Made by a program: the position numbers and the translations under genes. Below are positions 42,432 to 54,216 of a DNA stretch of 64,000 nt, in pieces. The notes beneath the pieces were generated by a model that did not search any database, was not told the origin of the DNA, and saw nothing but the letters and a program-made list of their open reading frames with translations. The stretch lies in assembly GCF_050003625.1 (NCBI RefSeq), contig NC_134398.1, forward strand, positions 87,545,983 through 87,609,982. The letters run 5' to 3'. Within the stretch, counting starts at the first letter, position 1. Each line of letters opens with the position of its first letter. This DNA comes from Haematobia irritans (taxonomy: Eukaryota > Arthropoda > Insecta > Diptera > Muscidae).

Positions 42432-45400
42432 CAAGTATATACGGCCGTAAGTTCGGCCAGGCCGAATCTTATGTACCCTCCACCATGGATTGCGTAGGAA
42501 CTTCTACTAAAGGCTGTCATCCACAATCGAATTACTTGGGTTGCGATAACACTTGCCGATGGCAAGGTATCGTAAAACTTTTTAACACTGTCTTCTAAAT
42601 TGTAAGTTAGCCCATACGGGGTATATATTAAACTAAACAAGTATATACGGCCGTAAGTTCGGCCAGGCCGAATCTTATGTACCCTCCACCATGGATTGCG
42701 TAGGAACTTCTACTAAAGGCTGTCACCCACAATCGAATTACTTGGGTTGCGATAACACTTGCCGATGGCAAGGTATCGTAAAACTTTTTAACACTGTCTT
42801 CTAAATTGTAAGTTAGTCCATAAGGGGTATATATTAAACAAAAAAAAAAATGCCGATTAAATACGTATATAATTCAGTTTGACAAAATTTTCTATAGAAA
42901 TAAAATTTTGACAAAATTTTCTATAGAAATAAAAACTTCACAAAATTTTCTATAGAAATAAAATGTTGACAAAATTTTCTATGGAAGTAAAATGTTGACA
43001 AAATTTTCTATAGCAATAAAATTTTGACAAAATTTTCTATAGAAATAAAATGTTGACAAATTTTTCTATAGAAATAAAATGTTGACAAAATTGTCTATAG
43101 AAATAAAATGTTGACAAAATTTTCTACAGAAATAAATTTTTTACAAAATTTTCTATAGAAATAAAATTTTGACAAAATTTTCTATGGAAATAAAATGTTG
43201 ACAAACATTGCTATAGAAATAAACTTTTTACAAAAATTTCTATAGAAATGAAATTTTGACAAAACTTTCTATAGTAATAAAATTTGACAATTTTTACATG
43301 GCTGTTAGAGGCCATATACTAACGAAATGTACCAAATTTCAACCGCATCGGATGACTTTTGCTCCTTCAAGAGGCTCCGGAGGTCAAATCTGGGGATCGG
43401 TTTATATGGGAGCTAATTTCAATTGGATCGGATGAATTTTGCTCATCCAAGAGGCTCCAGAGTTCAAATCTGGGAATCGGTTTATATGGGAGCTATATAT
43501 AATTATGGACCGATATGGACCAATTTTTGCATGCTTGTTAGAGACCGTATACTAACATCAGGTACCCAATTTCAAACGGATCGGATGAATTTTGCCCCTC
43601 CAAGAGGCTCCGGAGGTCAAATCTGGGGATCGGTTTATATGGGAGCTATATATAATTATGGACCGATATGGACCAGTTTTTGCATGGTTGTTAGATACCA
43701 TATACTAACACCACGTACCAAATTTCAATCGGGTAGGATGAAGTTTGCTCCTCCAAGAGGCTCCGGAGGTCAAATCTGGGGATCGGTTTATATGGGAGCT
43801 ATATATATTTATGGACCGATATGGACCAATTTTTGCATGGTTGTTAGAGACCGTATACTAACATCAGGTACCAAATTTCAACCGGATCGGATGAATTTTG
43901 CCCCTCCAAGAGGCTCCGGAGGTCAAATCTGGGGATCGGTTTATATGGGAGCTATATATATTTATGGACCGATATGGACCAATTTTTGCATGGTTGTTAG
44001 AGACCGTATACTTAGACCACGTACCAAATTTCAATCGGGTAGGATGAAGTTTGCTCCTCCAAGAGGCTCCGGAGGTCAAATCTGGGGATCGGTTTATATG
44101 GGAGCTATATATATTTATGGACCGATATGGACCAATTTTTGCATGGTTGTTAGACACCGTATACTTAGACCACGTACCAAATTTCAACCGGATCGGATGA
44201 ATTTTGCTGCTCCGGAAGGCTCCGCAAGCCAAAATTGGGGATCGGTTTATATGGGGGCTATACGTAAACGTGGGCCGATATGGCCCATTTTCAATACCAT
44301 CCGACCTACATCAATAACAACTACTTGTGCCAAGTTTCAAGTCGATAGCTAGTTTCGTTCGGAAGTTAGCGTGATTTCCACAGACGGACGGACAGCCGGA
44401 CAGACGGACAGACGGACGGACGGACGGACATGCTTAGATCGACTCAGAATTTCACCACGACCCAGAATATATATACTTTATGGGGTCTTAGAGCAATATT
44501 TCGATGTGTTACAAACGGAATGACAAAGTTAATATACCCCCATCCTATGGTGGAGGGTATAAAAAGGCCGATTAAATACGTATATAATCTAGTTTGACAA
44601 AATTTTCTATAGAAATGAAACCTTGACAAAATTTTCTATAGAAATAAAATTTTGACAAAATTTTCTATAGAAATAAAAATTTGACAAAATTTTCTATAGA
44701 AATAAAAACTTGACAAAATTTTCTATAGAAATAAAATGTTGACAAAATTTTCTATGGAAGTAAAATGTTGACAAGATTTTCTATAGCAATACAATTTTGA
44801 CAAAAATTTCTATAGAAATAAAATGTTGACAAAATTTTGTATAGAAATAAAATTTTGACAAAATTTTGTATAGAAATAAAATGTTGACAAAATTTTCTAC
44901 AGAAATAAATTTTTTACAAAATTTTCTATAGAAATAAAATTTTGACAAACATTTCTATAGAAATAAACTTTTGACAAAACTTTCTATAGAAATGAAATTT
45001 TAACAAAACTTTCTATAGTAATAAAATTTGACAAAATTTTCTATGGAAAGAAAGTTTTTGTAGATTACAAAATTTTCTATAGAAATAAAATTTTGACAAA
45101 ATTTTCTATGGAAATAGAATTTTGACAAACATTTGTATAGAAATAAACTTTTGACAAAACTTTCTATAGCAATAAAATTTGACAAAATTTTCTATGGAAA
45201 TAAAGTTTTGGTAGATTATTTTTGGCGATATGGACCAATTTTTGTGTAATAAGTCATCGGCTATATATAACTAAAGACCGATATGGACCAATTTTTACAT
45301 GGCTGTTAGAGGCCATATATTGACAAAATGTACCAAATTTCAACCGTATCGGATGAATTTTGCTCCTCCAAGAGGCTCCGGTGGTCAAATCTGGGGATCG

Positions 45401-46046
45401 GTTTATATGGGAGCTATATATAATTATGGACCGATATGGACCAATTTTTGCATGGTTGTTAGAGGCCGTATACTAACATCAGGTACCAAATTTCAACCGG
45501 ATCGGATTAATTTTGCTCCTCCAAAAGTCTCCGGAGGTCAAATATGGGGATCGGTTTATATGGGGGCTATATATAATTATGGACCGATATGGACCAATTT
45601 TTGCATGGTTGTTAGAGACCGTATACTAAGACCACATACCAAATTTCAACGGGATCGGATGAATTTTGCTGCTCCGGGAGGCTCCCCAAGCCAAATTTGG
45701 GGGTCGGTTTATATGGGGGCTATACGTAAACGTGGTCCGATATGGCCCATTTTCAATACCATCCGACCTACATCAATAACAACTACTTGTGCCAAGTTTC
45801 AAGTCGATAGCTTGTTTCGTTCGGAAGTTAGCGTGATTTCCACAGACGGACGGACAGCCGGACAGACGGACAGACGGACGGACGGACAGACGGACAGACG
45901 GACGGACGGACGGACATGCTTAGATCGACTCAGAATTTCACCACGACCCAGAATATATATACTTTATGGGGTCTTAGAGCAATATTTCGATGTGTTACAA
46001 ACGGAATGACAAAGTTAATATACCCCCATCCTATGGTGGAGGGTAT
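42432..46046 (-). mobile_element. H1 Helentron-like element, outer copy
   Basis: The 3' end (42432-42637) and the rest (44561-46046) join exactly when the inner H1 is removed: the joint has 8 A against 6 A in the sister copy at 32043, that is 6 plus a 2-bp AA site. It has three 153-bp units, one fewer than copy b, and the same 29-bp array. 5' end ATACCCTCCACC at 46046 on the minus strand. Confidence 0.85.
42638..44560 (-). mobile_element. H1 Helentron-like element, inner copy
   Basis: Complete from CTTG (42638, minus-strand 3' end) to ATACCC (44560). It holds about six 153-bp units, so the reading frame runs 309 codons; this is repeat, not a gene. It is more diverged from copy b than the outer copy is, although it inserted later, so the source lineages differ. 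Confidence 0.85.
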
Positions 46047-46317
46047 AAAAACAACCTCTAAATTTAGGGGGAAAACCCCCAACCAGGCAACGATAATATT
46101 CGAGAGCGGCGACCATGTAACATTTGCAGTTGCAACCAGTGAACATGTAATTGTCCTCAGCTAAAATGTTATTATATTGATATTGATTCGTCAAAAATGG
46201 TTTTCTCCCAGTTAAAAGGATATGGCTACACCCTAAAATGTTATGATCTTTATGAAAAACCTTTTTCGTTGCCGGAAAGAAAAGAAGTCACAAATGTAAC
46301 TTTAAGTATTTATTTGT
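46047..46317. repeat. C element interior fragment
   Basis: It matches parts of 31340-31560 ('gcgaccatgtaacat', 'gtaattgtcctcagctaaaatgttattatattgat', 'aaatgttatgatctttatgaaaaa'). No ends present. Confidence 0.55.
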
Positions 46318-46844
46318 ATACCCTCCACCATAGGATGGGGGTATATTAACTTTGTCATTCCGTTTGTTACACATCGAAATATTGCTCTAAGACCCCATAA
46401 AGTATATATATTCTGGGTAGTGGTGAAATTCTGAGTCGATCTGAGCATGTCCGTCCGTCCGTCTGTTGAAATTACGTTAACTTCCGAACGAAACAAGCTA
46501 TCGACTTGAAACTTGACACAAGTTGTTGCTATTGATGTATGTCGGATGGTATTGCAAATGGGCCATATCGGTCCACTTTTACGTATAGCCCCCATATAAA
46601 CGGACCCCCAAATTTGGTTTGCGATTGCTCTAAGAGAAGCAAATTTCATCCTATCCGGCTGAAATTTGGTACATGGGCCCATAATTATATATAGCCCCCA
46701 TATAAACCGATCCCCAGATTTGACCTCCGGAGCCTCTTAGAGGAGCAAAAGTCATTAGATCCGATTGAAGTTTGGAACTTGGTGTTAGTATATTGTCTCT
46801 AACAACCATGCCAAAATTGGTCCATATCGGCCCATACTTATATA

Positions 46845-49109
46845 AGTTAACACCCCTAATATTAACAATAGAGGAATTTTCCATTACTTAAATTTTTGCT
46901 CACACTAAGTCTGCTCAATTTTTTCGCATCCGCTTTTAATAACCCAAATTAACATTAATTCTCAAGAAACAAAAAGCAGACTTGCTGCATTTCTTTAATA
47001 ACCCAAAATAACATTATTTCTCAAGAAACGAAAAGCAGACTCGCTGCATTTTTATACCCTCCACCATAGGATGGGGGTATATTAACTTTGTCATTCCGTT
47101 TGTAACACATCGAAATATTGCTCTAAGACCCCATAAAGTATATATATTCTGGGTCGTGGTGAAATTCTGAGTCGATCTAAGCATGTCCGTCCGTCCGTCC
47201 GTCTGTCCGTCCGTCCGTCTGTCCGTCTGTCCGGCTGTCCGTCCGTCTGTGGAAATCACGCTAACTTCCGAACGAAACAAGCTATCGACTTGAAACTTGG
47301 CACAAGTAGTTGTTATTGATGTAGGTCGGATGGTATTGAAAATGGGCCATATCGGACCACGTTTACGTATAGCCCCCATATAAACCGACCCCCAAATTTG
47401 GCTTGGGGAGCCTCCCGGAGCAGCAAAATTCATCCGATCCCGTTGAAATTTGGTATGTGGTCTTAGTATACGGTCTCTAACAACCATGCAAAAATTGGTC
47501 CATATCGGTCCATAATTATATATAGCCCCCATATAAACCGATCCCCAGATTTGACCTCCGGAGCCTCTTGGAGGGGCAAAATTCATCCGATCCGATTGAA
47601 ATTTGGTACCTGATGTAAGTATATGGTCTCTAACAACCATGCAAAAATTGGTCCATATCGGTCCATAATTATATATAGCCCCCATATAAACCGATCCCCA
47701 TATTTGACCTCCGGAGACTTTTGGAGGAGCAAAATTAATCCGATCCGGTTGAAATTTGGTACCTGATGTTAGTATACGGCCTCTAACAACCATGCAAAAA
47801 TTGGTCCATATCGGTCCATAATTATATATAGCTCCCATATAAACCGATCCCCAGATTTGACCACCGGAGCCTCTTGGAGGAGCAAAATTCATCCGATACG
47901 GTTGAAATTTGGTACATTTTGTCAATATATGGCCTCTAACAGCCATGTAAAAATTGGTCCATATCGGTCTTTAGTTATATATAGCCGATGACTTATTACA
48001 CAAAAATTGGTCCATATCGCCAAAAATAATCTACCAAAACTTTATTTCCATAGAAAATTTTGTCAAATTTTATTGCTATAGAAAGTTTTGTCAAAAGTTT
48101 ATTTCTATACAAATGTTTGTCAAAATTTTATTTCCATAGAAAATTTTGTCAAAATTTTATTTCTATAGAAAATTTTGTAATCTACCAAAACTTTCTTTCC
48201 ATAGAAAATTTTGTCAAATTTTATTACTATAGAAAGTTTTGTTAAAATTTCATTTCTATAGAAAGTTTTGTCAAAAGTTTATTTCTATAGAAATGTTTGT
48301 CAAAATTTTATTTCTATAGAAAATTTTGTAAAAAATTTATTTCTGTAGAAAATTTTGTCAACATTTTATTTCTATACAAAATTTTGTCAAAATTTTATTT
48401 CTATACAAAATTTTGTCAACATTTTATTTCTATAGAAATTTTTGTCAAAATTGTATTGCTATAGAAAATCTTGTCAACATTTTACTTCCATAGAAAATTT
48501 TGTCAACATTTTATTTCTATAGAAAATTTTGTCAAGTTTTTATTTCTATAGAAAATTTTGTCAAATTTTTATTTCTATAGAAAATTTTGTCAAAATTTTA
48601 TTTCTATAGAAAATTTTGTCAAGGTTTCATTTCTATAGAAAATTTTGTCAAACTAGATTATATACGTATTTAATCGGCCTTTTTTAGTTTAATATATACC
48701 CCGTATGGGCTAACTTACAATTTAGAAGACAGTGTTAAAAAGTTTTACGATACCTTGCCATCGGCAAGTGTTATCGCAACCCAAGTAATTCGATTGTGGA
48801 TGACAGCCTTTAGTAGAAGTTCCTACGCAATCCATGGTGGAGGGTACATAAGATTCGGCCTGGCCGAACTTACGGCCGTATATACTTGTTCATATTAAAT
48901 TCAACTCAAGTAAATTTGTTTCACAATTTCGCTGACCTTGCATTTATTTCCCTCAGGTGATGTGTGCCTTAGTTTTAAGTTATTTCTTAGCTTTATTATT
49001 TCATTAAGTTTTTCAATCAGTCTCTTCTGGAAACTCGAAATAAATGGTTGGCCACCAAGGCCAATGAAACCAAACAGAAAAGTGTTAATAAATTAACATC
49101 AATTTAACT
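46845..49109 (+). repeat. 5' LTR, split by H1
   Basis: LTR sequence occupies 46845-47053 and 48891-49109. It has a 60-bp tandem duplication around 'taacccaaattaacatt..ctcaagaaac..aaagcagac..gctgcatt'. H1 sits just after the second copy. Confidence 0.9.
47054..48890 (+). mobile_element. H1 Helentron-like element in the 5' LTR
   Basis: Full length, ATACCCTCCACC to ACTTGTT. The intact 3' LTR gives the empty site GCATTTTTCATATT, so the insertion lies after the T-run with either a TT duplication or no duplication. Four 153-bp units; its repeat reading is the same as in copies b and f. It separates the promoter region of the LTR from the gene body, so expression of this provirus is probably damaged. 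Confidence 0.9.
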
Positions 49110-49118
49110 GGCGCCCGA
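49109..49118 (+). promoter_or_regulatory. Primer-binding site
   Basis: TGGCGCCCGA overlaps the last base of the LTR. It fits the 3' end of a lysine tRNA as primer; the match stops after about 10 bases. Confidence 0.6.
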
Positions 49119-49387
49119 GAAAAAAAAGGCCGGTCCGGTAAATAAAGTGTAATACTGGCGTCCTTAAAAATAAACTTATTAGAAGATCGGTTAGGCCCCG
49201 TAGTAGTATAATTACAAACCGGCGGCATTAATGTGCCCACCTAACTGGCACTAATAACACAAAATAAAAGAAACTACGTTGTTGGCTAACATTGAAAAAA
49301 TAATGAAAACATTGAAATAGAAAGTCGAAATCAAAAAGTTATTGTGAAAATCTAAAATTTAAAAAAAATATAAGAAGCTAAGATCAA

Positions 49388-49583
49388 ACTGTGCTTTGTG
49401 AGAGTGCATGTTCTTAATGGTGGCTCAAATACAATAAAAAACTAAAGAAGAATTATGTAAAAAAAAAAAAAATTGTAACTGTGGCAAACTGTGCTTTGTG
49501 CGAGTGCATGTTCTTAATGTTGACTCAAATAAAATAAAAAACTAAAAAGAAGAATTAGCTAAAAAAATTGTAACTGTGACAAG
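49388..49583 (+). repeat. Tandem duplication in the leader
   Basis: A unit of about 97 bp beginning 'aactgtgctttgtg' with 'gagtgcatgttcttaatg' is repeated once, with a few differences. It lies in the untranslated leader before gag. Confidence 0.8.
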
Positions 49584-49783
49584 AAAATAAAAACAATTGG
49601 TTGTTAACCTAACGTGAAAAAAATCATCGAGGGAAAAGAGGAAAAAATCCGAGTATAAAAAAGAAGTGAAAAAATCAACAAAATACATCCCATACTAGAG
49701 GAAGAAAATCAAGAAGCGGAAAACCCAACAGCAGCGGCAGAAGCAATACAACAACACCAAATAAACTAAAAATAAATTATTGT

Positions 49784-49789
49784 AAGTTT
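49784..49789 (+). promoter_or_regulatory. Candidate splice donor for env mRNA
   Basis: GTAAGT occurs 36 bp before the gag ATG. Errantiviruses make env from a spliced RNA (established). A matching acceptor is at 54208. Confidence 0.45.
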
Positions 49790-49824
49790 TGTAAATTTAT
49801 CTATTGCTTTATTATAAGATTAAG

Positions 49825-51042
49825 ATGGCAAACCCAAATAACCTAATAAGACCCCCTGTACTTCCCCCAAACCCCGCTCCTTCTACTTCCCAAAATGCCC
49901 AACTGAGTATAGACGATTTGACAGACCTTATAAGAAATATATCGGTAGATGTTTTAAGGAGACAGGGCCCGCAAATTATAGAGTCCACCCTCAATCCAAA
50001 CGCAGTACCTGTAAACGTAAGTGACCAGTCGATTGAGGAGAGATATAGGACAAACTTAAGCGATCTGGATAAAATACCAGACGTCGTGAAATGTTTAAAG
50101 GAATTCTCAGGTCAACCTGGAGAATTCAATTCATGGAAGAAAAGTGTCGATAGGATTTTGGCAATTTATGAGCCACTAATAGGGACACCAAAATACTATG
50201 GTATTTTGAGCGTCATAAGAAACAAAATTGTCGGTAATGCCGACATAGCCTTAGAATCTTATAATACTCCATTAAATTGGAATGCTATTTCTCAATGTCT
50301 ACTGAGTCACTACGGTGACAAAAGAGACCTCTCTACTCTCGAGTACCAAATGACGACTTTGGTTCAAGGGAATAATAGCATTCAAGAATTCTATCAGAAA
50401 GTTTACACGCATCTTTCGCTGATTCTGAATAAATTGGGATGTCTTCAAATGGGTAATGAAGCATTGAATTTGATAACGAAATCGTATAGAGAAAAAGCCC
50501 TTGACACGTTTGTGAGGGGATTAAATGGTGACTTGCCACGACTCCTTGGAATGAGGGAGCCAATTGACCTTCCGCAGGCATTACACCTTTGTTTGAAGCT
50601 TGAAAACCAAAATTTCCGTACAAATCACGCTAACAATTCAAGGAAATATCAAGCACCACCAGTTCCTCCTAAACAGACATTTCATCGAAACAAAGGCCAA
50701 ACGTTTTATCCACACTTAGCCCATATTCCACAACCTAATACAAGACCGTTTCAGTCAAATATGCAAAGAAACACTAATAACCCCCCAAGGCCACCAAAGC
50801 CTCAACAAAAGCCGGAACCAATGGAGGTTGACCCAAGCATTCATTCTCGTCGAATAAATTATATGAATAAACCGCACCAAAATAATTTTTTTGGGAAAAG
50901 GCCTCAAAATTTTCAGAGCCTGCAGCAGTACAAACAACAAAGGACATATCACATCAATACCTCGCCAACAGGATATGAACAGGAAGAAGCGGAGCCACAG
51001 CAATTTGAAGAATTCAGCGATATTAATTTTTTAGCTTTATGA
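49825..51042 (+). CDS. gag: Errantivirus-type Gag
   Basis: 405 residues from the ATG at 49825 (MANPNNLI). The longer open frame starts at a non-ATG codon and is not used. There is a proline-rich N-terminus, a helical capsid-like middle (CLKEFSGQPGEFNSWKKSV onwards, residues about 90-270), and a basic, proline/asparagine-rich C-terminus with PPRPPKPQQKPEPMEVD. No CCHC zinc knuckle, as is usual for errantiviruses. It forms the particle. The frame is intact. pol overlaps its end by 4 bp (ATGA) in the -1 frame. Confidence 0.85.
   Translation: MANPNNLIRPPVLPPNPAPSTSQNAQLSIDDLTDLIRNISVDVLRRQGPQIIESTLNPNAVPVNVSDQSIEERYRTNLSDLDKIPDVVKCLKEFSGQPGEFNSWKKSVDRILAIYEPLIGTPKYYGILSVIRNKIVGNADIALESYNTPLNWNAISQCLLSHYGDKRDLSTLEYQMTTLVQGNNSIQEFYQKVYTHLSLILNKLGCLQMGNEALNLITKSYREKALDTFVRGLNGDLPRLLGMREPIDLPQALHLCLKLENQNFRTNHANNSRKYQAPPVPPKQTFHRNKGQTFYPHLAHIPQPNTRPFQSNMQRNTNNPPRPPKPQQKPEPMEVDPSIHSRRINYMNKPHQNNFFGKRPQNFQSLQQYKQQRTYHINTSPTGYEQEEAEPQQFEEFSDINFLAL
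51027..51033 (+). promoter_or_regulatory. -1 frameshift site TTTTTTA
   Basis: In gag frame the codons are AAT TTT TTA, so the heptamer T TTT TTA is in the right phase for -1 slippage into pol. It is the same heptamer as in HIV-1. It lies three codons before the gag stop. Confidence 0.75.
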
Positions 51043-54000
51043 GCTCTTCGCTTCCATATTTTGCAGTTAAAGCGGAGGGCGGAAAAATCTTAAAATTTCT
51101 CGTAGACACAGGCTCTAGTAAAAATTATGTCAAACCAGAATTAGTAAAGAAACGTATACCAAATGAAACTCCCTTTTATGCTAAGTCAATTGTGGGAGAC
51201 ATAAAAATAGATGAACACACGTATGTAAAACTTTTCAATTTTGATAACGAGATTAAATTCTATTTGATGGCTTCTCTAAAAACCTTCGACGGAATTCTGG
51301 GAAATGACACTCTTAGAGAACTAGGAGCAATAATTTACACTGATAAAAATTACATGGTATTTAAAAATGGTTTTAAAATTTGCCTCAAGCAACTCTCTAC
51401 TCAGAGCGTTAACTCTATAAACATCGAAATGGAGAACTTAACTCCGGAACAAAAAGAGGTAATGAAGAACATCGTAAGCGCTCATTATGGTCTCTTCTCC
51501 GAGCCTGATGAAAAACTTACATATACGACAAAAGTGGTGGCAGATATTCGAACGTCTTCAGATGCCCCGGTATATTCGAAATTTTATCCGTACCCTGCAT
51601 CTCTAAAAAATGAAGTGGAGTCCCAAGTGAAAGGACTTCTGAACGATGGCATCATAAGACCATCAAGATCACCATACAATTCTCCCGTATGGGTGGTCCC
51701 AAAAAAACCCGATGCGGCGGGAAATAAGCAATACCGCTTAATTATCGACTATAGGAAATTGAACTCTGTGACCATAGCAGATAAATATCCAATTCCAGAA
51801 ATATCTGAAGTAATATCGCAACTGGGCAATAGTAATTTTTTTTCGGTTCTTGACTTAAAAAGTGGTTTTCACCAGATTCCACTAAAAAAATCTGATATTG
51901 AAAAAACTGCGTTCAGCGTAAACAACGGGAAGTACGAGTTTACCCGTTTACCCTTTGGATTAAAGAATGCACCATCCATTTTTCAACGCGCGCTGGACGA
52001 CATACTTCGGGAATATATCGGAAAATGCTGTTACGTCTACATAGACGATATAATTATATTTAGCGCAACCGAAAGGGAACATTATTCACATATAAAAAAT
52101 ATTTTTAAAACATTGGAAGAAGCCAACATGAAGGTCCAGTTGGACAAATGCCACTTCTTTAAGAAAGAAGTCGAATTTCTAGGGTATATTATTACTCCTT
52201 CTGGGATAAAAACAAATCCAGAAAAGTGAAAGCCATAAGAAATTTTCCTCAACCTCGAAATTTGAAGGAACTCCGCAGTTTTCTTGGTTTGTCAGGGTAT
52301 TATAGGCGGTTTATAAGGGATTACTCGAAATTAGCCAAACCCCTGACATCCCTTTTAAGAGGGGAAGGAGGACGTACGTCCAAACATAAATCATCAAAGT
52401 TTGAAATTTCATTGGATGACGAAGCAATAGAATCTTTCATGAACATAAAACGATCACTTACATCAGAGGACATTATCCTTGCCTATCCTGATTATAACAA
52501 GGATTTTGAATTGGTCACAGATGCTTCGAATTTTGCAATCGGAGCGGTGCTTTCGCAAAATGGAAGACCGATATCTTTTATTTCTAGAACTCTTAATAAA
52601 GCGGAAGAGCACTACGCCGCTAACGAAAAAGAAATGCTAGCCATCATATGGGCTCTAAATTCGTTAAGAAATTATTTATATGGATCAGCTAAAGTAAAAA
52701 TATTTACTGATCACCAACCATTAACATATGCCCTCAGCAACAAAAATAACAATAGCAAAATGAAGAGATGGAAATCAATACTCGAGGAATATAACTACGA
52801 GTTATTTTACAAGCCAGGCAGGACAAACGTGGTGGCCGATGCCTTGTCCAGAATACCTGAAACTAAGGTTAATACCTTATCAATAGCAACAAATTCAGAT
52901 GAAAGTTCATCCCAAAATTTGATATATTGCGTAGACACGCCTATCAATGCGTTTAAGAACCAGATATTTTTGAGTACAGACAACGCATCAACTTACCAAT
53001 TTAAAATAATTTTCCCTACCTATCATAGGCATATCATAACAGAACCGGATTATTGTGAGTCAAAATTGATAGCTATTTTGAAGCGATACCTCAATCCATC
53101 GGTCATAAATTGTATTAAAACCGAGGAACGCATCATGGGAAAAATACAAGAGTTATATTCTTCACATTTTGGGAAATACAAAATAAGATTTTCACAGAAA
53201 CAGGTTGATGATGTTACAGATAAGGAAGAACAAGAGAATATAATTATTAGAACTCATAACAGAGCACATAGAAATTGTAGAGAAAACCGGGTACAAATAC
53301 TTGAAAAATACTACTTTCCATCCATGGCAGGAAAGATAAAGAAAATAATAAAAACCTGTATAATATGCAAGGAAAATAAATATGAGCGTCATCCGCCGAA
53401 AGACACAATTCAAGCGACACCCATCCCACAGTTTCCCGGACAATTAGTTCATTTGGATATCCTTGTAATGGGAAAGAATTTAATACTTACGGCGATCGAT
53501 AAATTCTCGAATATGCTGTAGTTAAACCAATTAAATCCAGAGCGACAGAACACATACATCAACCTTTAAGAGACATTCTTTCTTCCTTCGTACCAGAAAA
53601 AATAGTAATGGACAATGAAAAATCCTTCAATTCTGAGTCAATGACACATATGATCGAAAACGAGTTTAAAATTCAGATTTTTAGAACGGCTCCATATACC
53701 AGTTGTTCCAATGGCCAGGTTGAGCGCTTTCATTCAACGCTCCAGGAAATAATGAGATGTATCCAAAGAGAAATGCCGAAATGGACTTTCCAGGAATTAT
53801 TGGAGAATTCTACAAGGGAATATAATTTCACAGTTCATACAGTTACCGGTAAAAGACCTATAGATATATTTTTCGGAAGGAGAATCAGTAATGATCCGAG
53901 TCTCCTTAAAAAGGATAGAGAAGAAACAATAAAAAAACTTTCCGAAAAGCAAATCGCGGATTTAAATTATCACAATAAGAATAGAACTCCTCCAAAGCGT

Positions 54001-54159
54001 TATTCGGAAGGAGACATAATTTTCGTTAAAATAAATAAAAGATTGGGGAATAAATTATCTCCTCGCTATAAACAGGAAATAGTCGCTGAAAATTATAACA
54101 CAACAATAAAAACTAAATCGGGAAGGATCGTCCATAAAAACAATATAAGACAGTCATAG
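51034..54159 (+). pseudogene. pol: Pol (protease, RT, RNase H, integrase), two frameshifts
   Basis: Parts in order: aspartic protease with FLVDTGSSKNYV (Asp codon at 51105); reverse transcriptase with YRLIIDYRKLN, LPFGLKNAPSIFQ and the catalytic YIDD at 52038-52049; RNase H with LVTDASNFAIGAVLSQ, NEKEMLAI and FTDHQPL; integrase with an HHCC zinc module (53250-53380), Asp near 53455, Asp near 53611 and Glu near 53721 followed by the C-terminal part to 54159. A first one-base loss near 52226 gives TGA after the RT domain; a second near 53510 gives TAG in the integrase core. All domains are otherwise well kept and the catalytic residues are present. It works after translation as part of Gag-Pol. 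As assembled the element could not supply its own integrase. Confidence 0.9.
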
Positions 54160-54191
54160 TAGGTGAAAACAAAATTATGTTATTTCGCAAA

Positions 54192-54208
54192 CTTTTAATT
54201 TTTTACAG
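54192..54208 (+). promoter_or_regulatory. Candidate splice acceptor before env
   Basis: A pyrimidine-rich ACTTTTAATTTTTTACAG ends at 54208, nine bases before the env ATG at 54217. Together with the donor at 49784 this would make a gag/pol-less env mRNA. Confidence 0.6.
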
Positions 54209-54216
54209 GATACAAT

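Noticed and set aside
48040..48660. CRISPR-like array of short repeats
   Set aside because: The 29-bp units are contiguous with no unique spacers, in a eukaryotic element; ordinary tandem repeat.
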